Source: Cylindrodendrum hubeiense (Eukaryota > Ascomycota > Sordariomycetes > Hypocreales > Nectriaceae). Taken from it: a DNA stretch of 64,000 bases. Numbering within the stretch: the first letter of the stretch is position 1; every line of letters starts with the position of its first letter. The notes under the pieces were generated by a model. It ran no database searches, was not told where the DNA came from, and worked only from the letters and a program-made list of their open reading frames with translations. The translations under genes were made by a program, and so were the position numbers. Shown here in pieces: positions 12,733 through 25,711 of the stretch. The stretch is from contig JAANBB010000037.1 in the NCBI GenBank assembly GCA_014621425.1, forward strand, positions 118,224-182,223. Direction: 5' to 3'.

Positions 12733-12750
12733 ATGTATCGGCCGATGCAT
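12733..12750. promoter_or_regulatory. 18-bp near-palindrome centred on CGGCCG (copy 2)
   Basis: ATGTATCGGCCGATGCAT matches copy 1 at 17 of 18 positions, with a single C-to-T change in the left arm. It sits 56 bp upstream of the TF start codon. Flanking sequences of the two copies differ, so the palindrome itself appears to be the conserved unit. Confidence 0.6.
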
Positions 12751-12805
12751 AAATTTGCCCGGTCCACCAACTCACACCTCAATGTATTTCGGGCTGCAGT
12801 TCAGC

Positions 12806-14579
12806 ATGTTGTCCACTATTCCACTTGTTCTGAAATCGCAACGCGCTTGCGCTTTCTGTCGCTATCGCAAACAAACCTGTGATAGGTCAATACCAAAATG
12901 CTCACGATGTTCCTTGTAAGATGCCCAGTGCGTCAGCATTACTTCATGCTCCACGGGACAGCTCGAGTCGAGCGATCTCGGTAAGACCGTGGGCTGACAA
13001 AACCTGCTATCCAGGAAAGGTAGACGTTGCGATTATTCCTTCGACAGCTCTTCGCAACGGGGTAACATGGTCACGTCTGCGTCCCTGGAGTACCATGAAC
13101 CGATAGCAAAATTATGCGTGCCCTGTGGCTGCCTCGAGATTTCCCCCAGAGGCGAGCTTTGTTTCATTCGGGCCGCTGCTAGCTACGGAGGTCGGCCCGT
13201 TCCGTGTGTTGATCGCGATCTTGATTTGGCCGGGCTTGTCTGGTCTACGGTCGAACTCGAGAACGGCGAAATTGATAAAATGGCCCATCAATACTTTGAA
13301 ACGGTGCAAAGGTGGCTCCCAATTATTGATAAGAGATCATTATTCGATGGTATAAATAGTCTGCGAGCCGATGATACAAGGTGTGCCAGGGATAATTTCC
13401 CTCTTCTCCTTCTTTGTATAAGGTTGATCACCCAAAATCGGTGTACCGTTCCCCACCATCATTCAGGGGAGAGCTCGTTGTACCTTCTCACGAGAAGACT
13501 CTTTCTCATCTTACAAAATCCACACCCATCACTCAGCTTATTGCAGGCAGGTCTTCTCATCGTGGCTTATGAGTGTGGGCATGGCCTAGCAAGGTCGTCG
13601 TACTTGACCCTGGCTTCTTGTGTAGCCCTAGCCAGAGTTATGAGATTTGACCAGAATCTCGCTCCTTCATTGAATGCTGGCAAGGACGACCTGGCAGACC
13701 CGACAGTCCTATGCTGGGGCGCTGTTGTGCTTCTAGACCGGTAATTTCAAGAAAATTCCCTAAGCTAATACAGCATTCACTAACAGTGCCCTCTTACAAG
13801 AATGATCGCCCTCGTGAGTGTGGATTGCAGCTTTCCGCTTCTTGTTCCACCACTGCCAGACAATACCTTCGACCTTTCTCTGCAACTCTTGCAAATCAGA
13901 CTAGCGTCCTCGAAACACTACGAGCATAACCACTGGTCCTTTGAAGCCACAGCTGCGACTGCAGAACTGATTGGTGAAGCGTTGACTTACGTGCCGAGTC
14001 ATTCAAAAATACCAGTCGACAGGTTAGATCTGTTAAGGTCAAGAACAGAGAAGCTAGTTGAGGTACTTCTCAGCATTAGCCAAATCGAGCCTTTGCTAAC
14101 TTGCGAGATGGCCCCCTTGGCAATCAGGTAGCCTCTAACCACTACCTCTAAGCGTTGAAACGCATGCGATAATATACTAACTATTCCTAGCGCTCTTGCC
14201 GCTGTCCGCATAGAGTGCGTAACAGGCACCAATAACACATATCGTGATTCTAGATCCTACGAAGAATTACGTTCAACGTTTAACATGATGCTGGATATGA
14301 TTCGTATAAGTCCCAGAGTGCTCGATGAATATGGAGTAAACCGAATCTCTTTCGTGGCACTTTGCTCCATCTTTTGCAGCACACTTCGTCTAGCCCATTG
14401 TTTCCATCAAGAGATGCCGTTGGCAGATTTGGAAAATCTGAGATCTGGACTCTTGCTCTTTCAAAAACGTTGGACCATTGGTGGTATGCACTAAACATCT
14501 AACTCTTACACCAACCACTTAGACTAACCTCAATTCGGCAGATCTCTTTTTAAGGGAATTAGACAAATTATTTGCATAA
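12806..14579 (+). CDS. Zn2Cys6 fungal transcription factor
   Basis: Predicted 483-residue nuclear regulator. Exons by splice consensus are 12806-12915, 12986-13019, 13091-13740, 13801-14127, 14191-14483 and 14542-14579; the total is a whole number of codons. The N-terminal zinc cluster starts at residue 15 with CAFCRYRKQTCDRSIPKCSRC. Its sixth cysteine comes from the short second exon (TCYPGK), giving C-x2-C-x6-C-x6-C-x2-C-x7-C. The middle contains LLQAGLLIVAYECGHG and the surrounding helices of the fungal-specific TF domain. The rest is helical, ending RELDKLFA. An intron ending at 13800 rather than 13786 keeps the frame open. The second intron (13020-13090) is the least certain. The position upstream of paired CGG palindromes suggests autoregulation and control of the divergent epimerase gene (inference). 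Confidence 0.8.
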
Positions 14580-15313
14580 CTCAAGCTTTATCAAATTTCT
14601 ACTTGAATGTCAACCCCCCCTGTTGTGTATGCCTGTCGATTATGCGTTTTTCGTCCCTCATTTCCTGATAATTCGCAAACACTGAATCTTTTGTATCTCT
14701 TTGATTCTTCTGCCATCATTCATGTGTCTAAGAAGCTGTGGCCCGAGGCGACGATGAAATGCGGGGTGCGCTTCTTACGGCTCTATCAATGGACTAGCTG
14801 TTATCTTTCTTCCAGCCACGAACCTAAGATAACCTCGATGAACTATCACCTAACATTCATATGCTACGCTAAGCCACTACTTGATCATACTACTAATATA
14901 GCCTGATGGTAAATTTCTCAAGTCCCACCCGGGCCTACCCTATATCAGACATATCTCAGACATTAAGCACAACTGACATAAAATCATGGTGGAATCAGCA
15001 TATTTATCGACTACAAATAACAGTGATTTGAACGTGGCCTTAAAAGAGTAGAAAATCTAATATTAATGTTTAAATAAGATGCTCTCCTTTAGGTGATGGT
15101 GTGAGAGATGGACGATGGATAATTCGACGAAGTGTGTAAAAATATCTAGTAGGGACATGATATCGGTATTATAATATGTCCTGAATGCTCAGAAATGATG
15201 AGATTAGATCCCTTTTTTTCATTTTACTCAAAAATCATTACATAAGACTGATCGGGTCAGGCTAATATTTTGAATTAACGCAGAACTTTCTATTGAAAGT
15301 AGTTTGTTGATTC
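14580..15313. other. Convergent intergenic region
   Basis: About 730 bp between the 3' ends of the TF and the GH115 gene. AT-rich in its right half, as expected for 3' UTRs. The plus-strand frame at 14607-14906 has no recognisable domain. Confidence 0.5.
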
Positions 15314-18300
15314 TTAAACTAAGTAGCTCGGTGGAGGCCCCAGATAGCTCTCTTTAGCACCCCCAAAGTCAACAACCAACTTTTCGAGTACCATATTCGG
15401 ATGGCAAAGCCTGATTTTGACAACATGCTCTCCAGGACTCAGACCTATTAGGTCATGCTTCAGCTTCCAGACCTGGTCACCGGCTGCCTTCATCCAACCT
15501 GCGGCGCGAGGAATCCCCAGCTTCAATCCGTACTGCACACTCTGATCTGTGAATTCTTCAATATCATGGTGCTCTACTGCCCCGTTATTGAGTTGAAGGT
15601 CATAGGATATAGTCTCCTCAGATGAAGTGCTCAGTGTGATGCCAAATTCCAGGGTAATCTTAGCGGAAGTAATATTGGAGAATTGGTAGAACGGGTATGT
15701 CAGAAAGTTAGCCGTCTCTCTAACTCCACTTGCAATGTCCAGTCCAATTGATCCAGCTTCGGATCTACCGTTGTCGGGCATCGCAGTGTAGTCAGGTACA
15801 GATGCGCTACTCTTAGCGGGGATGGAAACATAACCAGCTGCTTCGACAAATCCCCGACAGAAGCCGTCTGGCACACGGCGGCCACAAATAGGGAGATGGA
15901 CTTGCTCAAAGTCCCCAATGGCAGACCGCACATCGATTAGAACTTCTTCGTGAAAGTCTTCGGGGACTTGGTTCCAGCTGATAGAGATCTCAACCCTTGC
16001 ATCGTCCCGACCTGGGACCAATATTCCCGAATAATTTGATAGTCGCAACCAAGAATATGGGGTTGAAGCAGTCCAATGGATTGTCGGGGTTCCACGCGTC
16101 CAGACGTCAAACCATCTGGTTGCAGGGCCATATCTCGTCATGGCGCCGAGCGTTAGCCCAGGCACGAGGTCTCGACGACTAGGGTGCGTCCGCTCGGACT
16201 CCTCGTTAATACGACCAGGACGAACACCCGCATGGCCTTCAACAGAGACACCCATTTGACCAACAATGAGAGTTGAATTTTGCCGACGTTGCACATAGCC
16301 CATGCCTGTGATCATATCGCGGGAGGGAGCATGCCATGAATCCCCATAGCCAAGGTGTGGTTGCTGTAGCAAGTGATTCCATTTGCCGCCCAACAGCGCG
16401 TGAAACTCCAACTGTACATCAAAATCAGCATCAAAGAGGTCAAGTGCCCGTTGAGCCATCAAATTTGCGGTGTTGCGTCTCTGGAGGGTGTAAAGCTGGT
16501 TGCGTGCCTGTGCTATTCGGAGCGCAATGAAGATGTAAGTTGATTTAACGGGGTGCACGATGAGTTGATATGCTGCAGGCTTTTGTTCCTCGGTGAGTCG
16601 GTTCTGCAGCGACTCTGCTGTGGCGAGGAGTTTTGTCCAGCGGCTGAGAACGTTCTCAGCTTCATTGTAGTGAAGAAGGGAGAATGTGTCAGGCTCTACT
16701 AGCTCATGCTTGCGCATAGAAACCAAGCGATTATATTCATGATATACGCCACCAATCTCATTGCTCAATTCGGGACCGAAGTCTCTTGAGGCCATCTCGC
16801 ATAAAAAATCTCGGAGGTTGTTGGTTGTAAATTTGTTGACATTCCATGCGAGGCTCATCGCCCATGTTATTGGTGTCTCTAAGGGCTTCAGATCACCAAC
16901 GTTGAAGAGCCAGATTTGTCGCACGTTGGAGTTGTATGCATGTTGAAGTTGATGCCATGCTCTTCCCTAAGTTCTCTTAGTAAATGAATTTGAAATTGGA
17001 TGTCAACCTAGGTTCAGTCATACAAGAGCGACGCTGTTAGTCCACTTATAACTCCGTGGTAGGCCGACGTATTCGAAGTGGTAGTAGAGCTGAACACTGT
17101 AAACTTATCACTCATGATATACCGGGGGTACTGTGAAACCTACTCCGGAACCACCCTTTCTAGAGGCTTCCTTCTTGTTGGGTAGTCGGCGAATCGTGCC
17201 GTTGTTGTCGTCTTGGAACAGCAGCGTAACGTCGTCAGGAATATCAATACGACCCGTGTCATAAAGTTGCTCAATATCCCGATACATTGCAAATAGCTCT
17301 TTTTCACACACCGTCAGTGGTCTTTCGTATCTGTAGTGCTGGTTTCACCATTTTGAGACTTACGAGGAATCTTGTCTTTGCTTCCATACACGTTGCTGAT
17401 GATATTTCGTTGGGATTGGATGACATCGCTGATGGTGGCAGCGGGGTCAGAGCCTTTAATCTTTCGGTCATACTCGCCCCTCAAACCAATGGTAAAGTAT
17501 GACTCATAACCTTTGGCTCTCTCAGCTCCTTCATGGAAGAACTCAGTCATTTTCTCTTGGTTTCGTTCCCAGTTCCAGCTCCCATCTTCGTTTTCGAGGA
17601 ACCACTCATTCGTCAAGCGTTGCATCGGTTCATGGTGAGACGTCGACATGACTATGCCATATTCATCTGCAACCCGTTGATTTTCCATATCATCCACGAA
17701 GAAGTTTGCTCCGGGGTTTGGATACCCAGGCCACATGGCAGGCCACATAAAATTGGCCTTTTTGTTTGTTAGATCCAGATGGGAACTAGATTATGGGGAA
17801 TTTCTGAAAGCCCACCTTGAGTCGCAGTAAAAGCTCAAACACTTTCTTATAGAACTCAGAGTTGTACTTGCCAAATTTCTCCAGGACCCAATCAGTCATA
17901 GACGGAGCCTCGTCATTTAAGAAGATCCCTCTGTACTTGATACTAGGCTCGCCATGGTTGGTCGTTTTGAGGCTGGCATAAATGGTGTGGTGAAACTTTG
18001 GGGGCACATCCGCCCACCAGTACCAGCTTTATATACGTAAGTCATCGCTGTTTGTCCGTAGAGTCTGAACGGAGTGGGGTTGAAACTTACGGAGAAACTC
18101 CAATTTGCTCAGACAGAGTGTAGATACCGAAGATGGCACCTCTCTTGTCACTACCGGCAATTACAAGAGCCGTGTCAAACTCGCCTGTGAGAGGGCTATC
18201 AATTACTGCCGTAGTAAATGACTCCCATTTCCCGCGAATTGCGCTGAAATTTACTTTCCCTTCCTTTTCAAGACGCTGCAGAAGAGGGCTTGATTCAATA

Positions 18301-18530
18301 CAGCCGACGATGATAGCTACTTTTGAGTCGCCAACAGCTTTGTATTCACCTCCTATCCTGACTGGGTTCGGTCCTTTCTTTGTGACCCGCTCAAAATCCA
18401 GCGACAAGTTGCTAGCTGCGATCTTCACCCCGGTAAAGTCGGCCTCGTCGACCAAGATAGTGGCGCCGACGACATTCGTTGCGCCATCTGGGCTGGGTGG
18501 GGAAAACTCGACAAATTTCTCCTCAAACAT
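15314..18530 (-). CDS. Glycoside hydrolase family 115 (xylan alpha-glucuronidase)
   Basis: Predicted protein of about 1,000 residues in six exons. GH115 enzymes remove (4-O-methyl)-glucuronic acid side groups from xylan. Blocks in order: GSDKRGAIFGIYTLSEQIGVSP, YWWADVPP, KYRGIFLNDEAP, MWPAMWPGYPNPGANFFVDD, MSTSHHEPMQR and ESYFTIGLRGEYD, then GSGLYYHFEYVGLPRSYKW read across two introns. The long final exon contains RQIWLFNVGDLKPLE followed by helical and beta C-terminal domains. The intron between the KGGSG and LYYHFEYV blocks runs from the GT after KGGSG to the AG before LYYH (about 17094-17145). No signal peptide is visible at the start chosen (18530), so location is uncertain. Substrate fit with the GH43 gene at 38.4 kb is noted. 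No break seen. Confidence 0.88.
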
Positions 18531-21500
18531 GATTGCGTGGCGTCTGGTACGAATTGATTTAGAGAAGGAGGGGGGCCGATGGTGCCCATTGAGGCCTTAT
18601 AGTATTCCTGTGTTCGGCCAAGCCTTTCAAGTCATCATCGTCCGCCCCACGCCTCACAGCCCCGCGAATAGAAAGCATGTGGCTCGTGAGGGTTGGTCGC
18701 ACTGTCTAGAACTGTGGGGTCCCCAGGGCAGAAACTTGCAGAAACTTGGCAATTGGGTTCTTTGAGAAGACAAGGTATAGTTCGTATGATTCATGAGCTA
18801 CTGCAATCAAGTTTCATTAGATTGGGTCAACTCCGGATCTATGGACAGAGTACGGTGGTGATGCCGGCTACGTGAACACCTGCAGGTCGTCGGGTGACTG
18901 TTGGTGCATTGACGAGGCAGTGTTTCCACAGAACGATTGGCTGGTGATGTTCTGTTGGCAACTAGGCTGTTTTGGATTGCATGAGAATGTGATCTTTGTG
19001 TTGTCTGTTGCTTGCTAAAGCTGCGGTGATCAGGCGGTCCCCCACAGGAGAGTGGCTGTGTCGCTGGTTGCGTTACATTTAGGGCCTGAATTGGGACGCC
19101 GCGCGAATGCATCGACACAGCCTGGTCCCGCTAACACTACCAAGCTTGGCGTCGGGAAAATGAAGAATATGTAGGCATAAATGCGCGCACTGAAGCTAAC
19201 ACCATCTTCCTAGAAACCTGATTAGCGGAGAAATTGCGGGCCCAAGTGATTCAACGTTAGCGACGGATTCGGGGAAATGAAGACAATGAGTGCCGATGGT
19301 CATGTTATCAAGAAATAGCCAAGTGGGGAAGTCCCTCTCTCCAACCCGCGCTAGACTCGGTCTAAATAGCATTTAGTCTCATTGTGGCGATTAGATTTCA
19401 AGGCTTAATGATTTCGTGATTCGATTCCCCCGCACTCTTCCCCCCCCTTTGTCGCTGTACTTCCCCACGGGGTTTTTCATGGGGAAGCATCCTCCATTCT
19501 CTTGCTCTTACAGAGGTTGACACTTGAAATAATGGTTGGTTTGCCTCACCAGGCAAGAGGGTCATATTGGGTAACTTTATGAGGCGAGACTTACCCAGTA
19601 TAATTGACGAGAGGCAAATACTAGTCAAAAACAAAACTGCCAAAGCAGTTAGAATAATTAACGTTAAGACATACAATAAGAATTTTTAAAAGGTTATTCA
19701 GATAGTTAAATCTAAATTTCAAATACGTTGGTACTATTTTATTGGATTTCTATATCTCCTTTTAATAAGTCAGTATGTAGGGTAGGCTTACTCAGACTGG
19801 AGTCACGGTAGCTGACAACACTTACTGCCTTACGTATCGGGAAATAAGACAACGGTGTAAAATCTATGAAACTACTAGAGGCAGGTTACTGTTCATATTG
19901 TCTGGGCGAACGCGCGCCGTTTCCTGCGCTTTGATGTTGTTACTCACGGGCGAGTGTTGTTGAGCATGTTGAGGTGTATAATCCATTCGAAGTCTAAGTC
20001 ATTATCGTCGCGGTGCCTGGAACATGACTTCGACTGACATCAGCAACTAATAACCAAATGCGCGGCAATACCGAGTCCTTATAAAGGTTGAGATGTTTCC
20101 TAAACCGGAAGCAGAAACTAAACTACCAGTACGACTTTTCAACTACGCTGGCTCTGTTCGCTCGGTGACACTATATGCGCCTCTTAAGTCTTCATCAACT
20201 ACGTAGTAGGGAGATGACTGAGATGTGCCTTGTATATGGATTGGGAGAACCGAAGCGAGAGTTGGTGGATAGATATGGTACTTCAATTGTTGCCCGTTCA
20301 GTCAATGCTCAAGGCGGCCATTTCTCATCAACAACAAGCTTTTTTTACGTTCTTTATTTGGCAAACAAGAGAATTTTGCAATTCGTAGTAAAGGACATGA
20401 CTCAGCATGTTCACGATTTAACTGATGGCTTGGAATAGTGTTGGCTCTATTTTAACTGCTCATTACGTTTGCGCAGAAAATAATATTAGCTGTGCTGGTA
20501 TGTATGCAGTTGGTGGTGTCAATGGAGCAGATTTTATTGGCCTTGGTCTCAATTGTTGTTGTTGTTGTTGTTGTTGTATTATTACCGTCGTGAGGGCACC
20601 TTTGGTGCCCACAGAATCCCCTATGGGCAAGACGACGTGCTAGGCTGGTGTCTACAGCTAAAGAATCTAGGTACAGGGTGTCCTCAGTCCCAATATTGTC
20701 GCGGGAAATCATGGGTTTAAACCAACCCCCATTTTCTCCACCGATACAGTCAACGAACGAACACAAAGGCCCACTAGGAAACGCTAAGAGGGCTTATCAA
20801 CCAAGATAAAGACGAAACCGCTGTCATTTTATAGACTGTCACCAATCAGCCCGGGGCACTTGAGTCTATGGACCCTCTCGCCGACCTTACCAGAAAGCTT
20901 AACCCTTCTCGACTCATCAGCCTTACGAACATGGGCCACATAACTGCTAAAACGGACCTGCTTACAAATTTAGTCAATGCTAGATGCTTGAATCGTTATT
21001 ATGATTGATTTACGTAATCTGGAAATTCAAATGAGACTGTACGCACTCTAGAACAGCATCCATTTTAGTGGCAAGGAAAGCACGACCAAGTTATAATTGT
21101 GACCAAGTATGAATTAGAGACTCTCGCAGGCTTATATACTTTTGGGGATGTCCCTTGGGTTAGGTAATACTCATGTCAGCTTTTTGAGATGTTTAGTATT
21201 GTCTAAGTGTTGTGTTTGACCAAGTCGCGAGCGTTTTGGAGAGCATGTGTGGAATGTTTCCGATTTTAATTGTACCTTAACTATGCTACGCGTAGACGGA
21301 AACAGGAAATACCTTTTTACGAGAGATCAAACCCCGACAAAATGCGTTGTCTGCAATAAAGAACGATTAGAATCTAAACGGGGGTTTTCCAGCAATGCAC
21401 TAAATCACTCTCTTCCACACTCCTCCACACACATATTGGATTCATGTGATTTATGGGAGATTGGCAGCCACATTAGAGGAAGCGAATCCCTAGACCAAAG

Positions 21501-22923
21501 ATTCACCAAAATCATTCTTGAACCAATAGACTAGCCAATCTCTACCACAAAAAACACTAATTTATCACCAACCACCCCACATACCGGGCCACTGCTGACA
21601 GGTTCGGTTCCCTCTGAGAATCCCTCGCTATAAAACTTAGCTTAAATCGGAATAAATGAGCTCCCCTTGCTCTATATTCCCGTTAACCTTTAGCAATTTT
21701 AACGTTAAACATCCGTCCTTGAAGTTCTGAGGCACAAGCTATTCTCTAGAATCACTTGATGTGTTCAGATGGAAGCTAATCTTCATCGAGCCTAGGACTA
21801 AGGAATTGTAGAATTGGACACCTTGAAGGGAGGAAAAAAGGCAAGAATGCGGGATTGTCACGTCACCGAGAAGAGTATGTACTAAATGGTCGCTGAATGC
21901 AAGATAACAGTCTAATCAGCCCCGCTACCAGATATTAATGGCGACTATAAACGGGCGCATCACGTAATGGCACCAACATGACTTTGCAGCAACGAATGCA
22001 ACCCCTCCACACCCCGGACTATTCCTAGTTATAGGGTAGCGTCATCGCGGAATTGGTCATGTTTCTTCCACCATTCGACGGCCCTATTGCCTGAACGGTG
22101 CCTAGGTATTATGGGCTTCTAAGATAGACCAAGTTGGGTAGGCCACATTGAAACGGAGATGCAGTGCTAAACAACAGCATCAGATACTATTGAGATGGCT
22201 AGTATTTCTCTCCAAGTCATCGAATCCAGAGTTTTGTGTCGTTATTTAAGTCTGTAGTGATCAGTGGCGATTTTCTCTGCATTTCCATTTCTACCTCCCA
22301 CCTACATTCACGATATTCCGATAACAATCGATCGCAACCCCATTCAACTCTGTGTATTACCCAGCCTTCCACTCTGGGCTACGATGGGCTGCATGAACTG
22401 CCCTGGTAGCATGCAACGTCCAATTAATGCCCTGGTCCAAAATGTATTCGAGCCGACGCAGACGAGGCACAGATTCTGGAAGTTTAAAGCACGTAATAAA
22501 TGTCAGCCATCACACCTCTGGCAACGGGACAGCGAGGGCGTGTCTGGACTCATCGGGACCGAGATCTGAAAGATTGGCTTGAACATCGAGCCATCGAATC
22601 CAATCCCTCTACACCAACTAAGAAACTATTCCGGTCAGAGCGACTTTTTTGCTTTATCTCCCCCACGTTATCCCACTTCGCCTTCGCTTCGCAGGCCACG
22701 CCAGCCATTTGTAATCCCCTCCCCCTTGTCGTCTGGATGCGTCCCTGGTCCAGATACCCGTGAAATAAAATAGAGGCGTATTTAGTCCATGAGGTGACAC
22801 TGTCGAAATATTTCCTCAGATCCCCCGCTTCTCGGCGTATAAAATCGACAGGTTCGTTCTTAGGAGTGTGCAACAGTTGCTACCACTCACCACGATTTAC
22901 ACTGCAACACCATTGACATCAAG
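18531..22923. other. Long gene-poor interval upstream of GH115 and the MFS gene
   Basis: About 4.4 kb between two divergent genes. Base composition is ordinary, not the AT-rich composition seen at 49-53 kb. The frames present (for example 18807-19118, 20452-20766, 21247-21534, 22550-22873) lack domains, signal peptides or convincing splice-joined continuations. A TTG microsatellite sits at 20553-20577. Large regulatory region, unannotated non-coding RNA or an unrecognised multi-exon gene are all possible. Confidence 0.45.
20553..20577. repeat. (TTG)8 microsatellite
   Basis: Eight perfect TTG units plus one base. It creates misleading poly-Cys and poly-Thr open frames on the two strands. Confidence 0.9.
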
Positions 22924-24950
22924 ATGGCTACGGTTTTGGTTCGAAATAAGGAAACCAATGGAGCGTCTGACTCGGACAATGCTTCGGATTCCATTCCGTC
23001 GCTTGGTGCCCCGGTCGATGAGAAGCGATTCTGGTTTCAACGAGGAAAGACCTATGACCCTGACGCGATTGCTACCCAGGTGCGTATTCGGCATCAGTGA
23101 GGTCAACATAGTATTTTACTGAAAATTAACATGCTCAATTTATAGCCCAGCGTCTTCGATGATCCATCTACTGCAGACAAATACCAACCTCGTTTAGATT
23201 GGTATGTACCCATACTCATGTGTATAACATGCGATAACGTCAACTGACCTCACAAAATAGGGAGAACTTGGGTCGATTTGAACCTTCGGCACGATGGACG
23301 TGGAGAGAAGAAAACGCTCTAGTGCGAAAGATTGATGCCAAAATCATGATTTGGGCCTGTGTTATGTTCATGGCCCTTGAGCTTGACCGAGCCAATATCT
23401 CACAAGCTCTAACGGACAATATGTTGGGAGATCTCAATTTGACAACAAATGGTAAGTCAAAACCTAGATACAAATGTGTAGGAACGTGCCCTGGATCCTA
23501 TATTCTGACGTTGGATTCAAAGATTTCAACCTTGGAAACACCGTCTTCAAATTAGCCTTCCTCTGCGCCGAGCTGCCCTCTCAACTCGTTTCCAAATGGG
23601 TGGGCCCCGATCGATGGATTCCGTCTCAGATGTGCCTCTGGAGCATTGTCGCCTTTGCCCAATTCTGGCTTGAAGGACGCAGTTCTTTTCTCGCCTGCCG
23701 TGCGCTACTCGGTCTTTTACAGGGTGGCTTCATCCCAGACGTGAGTTAAATAGCATTAATTGGGCGAGTAAGAAGTACAAAGCTGAAACCTTTAGGTTAT
23801 TCTTTACTTATCCTATTTCTATAAGCATCATGAGCTTACAATTCGCCTTGGATTCTTCTGGACTATGATGAGTATTGCTGATATCATCTCCGCTCTTCTC
23901 GCTGCTGCTTTGCTTAAACTGCGAGGTATTCATGGATATGCCGGCTGGAGATGGCTCTTCCTGATCGAAGGTCTCATTACTCTAGTATTTGGACTGGTCG
24001 CGTATGGCCTAATGCCGCCTGGTCCAACACAGACAGCCAACTGGTTCCGAGGCAAAAAGGGCTGGTTCAATAAGCGGGAGGAGACTATCATGGTCAACAG
24101 AATTATCCGTGAGGATCCAACTAAAGGTTCTATGCATAACCGGCAGCCCATCACTTTCAAACTGTTGTGGAAGAGCCTTTCTGATTTTGACCTTTGGCCG
24201 CTGTACATCCTGGGACTCACTTTCCAGATACCGGCTACACCCGAACAGCAATATTTGACTCTATCGCTCAAAGGTCTTGGATTTAATACGTTCCAGTCAA
24301 ATCTACTCACAATTCCATGGACCGTGGGCCATATGATAACGATGCTTGCGCTTACTTATACCGCCGAATCCCTTGGTCAGCTTACTCTGACGGCCCTGAT
24401 AGGCCAGATCTGGATTCTACCTTGCTTGATATATCTTAATGTTGCAAATACGGCGATGGCCAGTCGATGGGTCATCTTCGCAGTAACTACTGTGTTATTG
24501 TCCTACCCAAATGGTAAGAATGAAATCAACTTGATTGGGAACATACTGACATTAATTCATTAAGCCCATCCTATTCAAGTCGCTTGGAATTCTCGCAATT
24601 CTAACAGCGTACGCTCCAGAACCGTCTCAGCGGCATGCTATAATATGTTTGTGCAAACTGGCGCAATAATTTCGTCAAACATTTATCGAGCCGACGATGC
24701 CCCACTCTATCGCCGAGGGAATAGACAATTAGTTGCCATCCTCAGCATGAATATAGTGCTGTATGCCCTGACCAAGACCTACTACGTCTTCAGAAACGAC
24801 CAGCGCGACAAGAAATGGAACTCTATGTCGCAGTCGGAGAGGATCCATTACTTGGCTACTACAAAAGATGAGGGAAATCGAAGACTGGATTTTAGGTTTC
24901 TCACTAATTATTGCCTGGCTGTTGATGTCAACGGCCGAAGCATTAATTAG
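22924..24950 (+). CDS. MFS transporter, anion:cation symporter (Dal5/Seo1-like)
   Basis: Predicted 574-residue plasma-membrane carrier from six exons: 22924-23079, 23146-23201, 23261-23451, 23523-23740, 23796-24513 and 24565-24950, which sum to whole codons. A hydrophilic N-terminus of about 85 residues is followed by [20 protein letters not shown], a typical first TM of the Dal5 subfamily, with [15 protein letters not shown] after it. Next come [40 protein letters not shown], a long central loop, and [27 protein letters not shown] at the start of the second half. The C-terminal tail [11 protein letters not shown] is the usual subfamily ending. Fungal relatives import allantoate, nicotinate, vitamins or other organic anions; the substrate here is unknown. 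No damage seen. Confidence 0.88.
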
Positions 24951-25711
24951 TCACAGATTAAGACGTCAGGACACAGTACTGAGGGTTATAATCGAATTTG
25001 GTAAACACCACAAATCTAAACTAGTATTGTATTTAGGCCGGAGGCAACGTTTTCTTCAGCTTAATATATGCACCACGTCGTTTTCCCTCTCACCAATCAT
25101 TGACAATAACCGAATATCGCTATCTCTCATAACTAGTTCTTGGGGCTGGATACTATAGTTCACAATACAGTTGAGGGTATAGGATTCCGGTTGTTGGCAT
25201 GACCGTTTTATAGCCAAAGGCAAAGAAGTCCCTAATGAGCTGTCCTTCATAATCATGCTCGGCCAGTTGGATATTAGCTCGCCAAGGAGCGTCTTCTATA
25301 TTAGGTGCCAGGGGCTATTGCCAATTATACGGACCCTGGTAGTCGGCTTGGACGCGTGTTGTGCAGCCCGCTGGATCGTTAACCCACGCCTTGTCATGAG
25401 TTGTCAAAGCAGTCACGTCCCAGAATTTGCAGAGATTAAATAATATTACTCAGTATGGGGGTCACACTTCTCTTCTTTCCGAATGCTGCCCTATCTGGTC
25501 TTCGGGTCTTTCGGTAATGCTATATATTTGCAGGGGTCGGCCCTTGATTTCCTCCCTTTCTTTCTTCATAGCCAAGGGGCCGCTGAACAGCTTGGTGCAA
25601 ACTGGAGTGGTTCCACCCTTTCAGCAGTATAACTGATGGACTGAAATTTTGTTGATATCGTTGGTATCTTCCCCACCTTTCGGGTTGCGCTTGAAGTTGC
25701 TGAGGTACGAG
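24951..25711. other. Intergenic region downstream of the MFS gene
   Basis: About 760 bp with the MFS 3' UTR. Short frames at 25056-25256, 25255-25443 and 25427-25636 show nothing recognisable. Confidence 0.45.

Noticed and set aside
13787..13800. Apparent frameshift in the Zn2Cys6 TF gene (a TGA after the obvious AG acceptor at 13786).
   Set aside because: Using the next AG, at 13799-13800, keeps the frame and restores a sensible continuation, so the gene is read as intact.
19398..19440. B-box-like ATTCGATTCC resembling a tRNA T-arm.
   Set aside because: No matching A-box, anticodon arm or acceptor-stem pairing could be built around it.
20425..20766. Open frames with poly-Cys or poly-Thr runs.
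   Set aside because: They are produced by the (TTG)8 microsatellite and have no other protein features.
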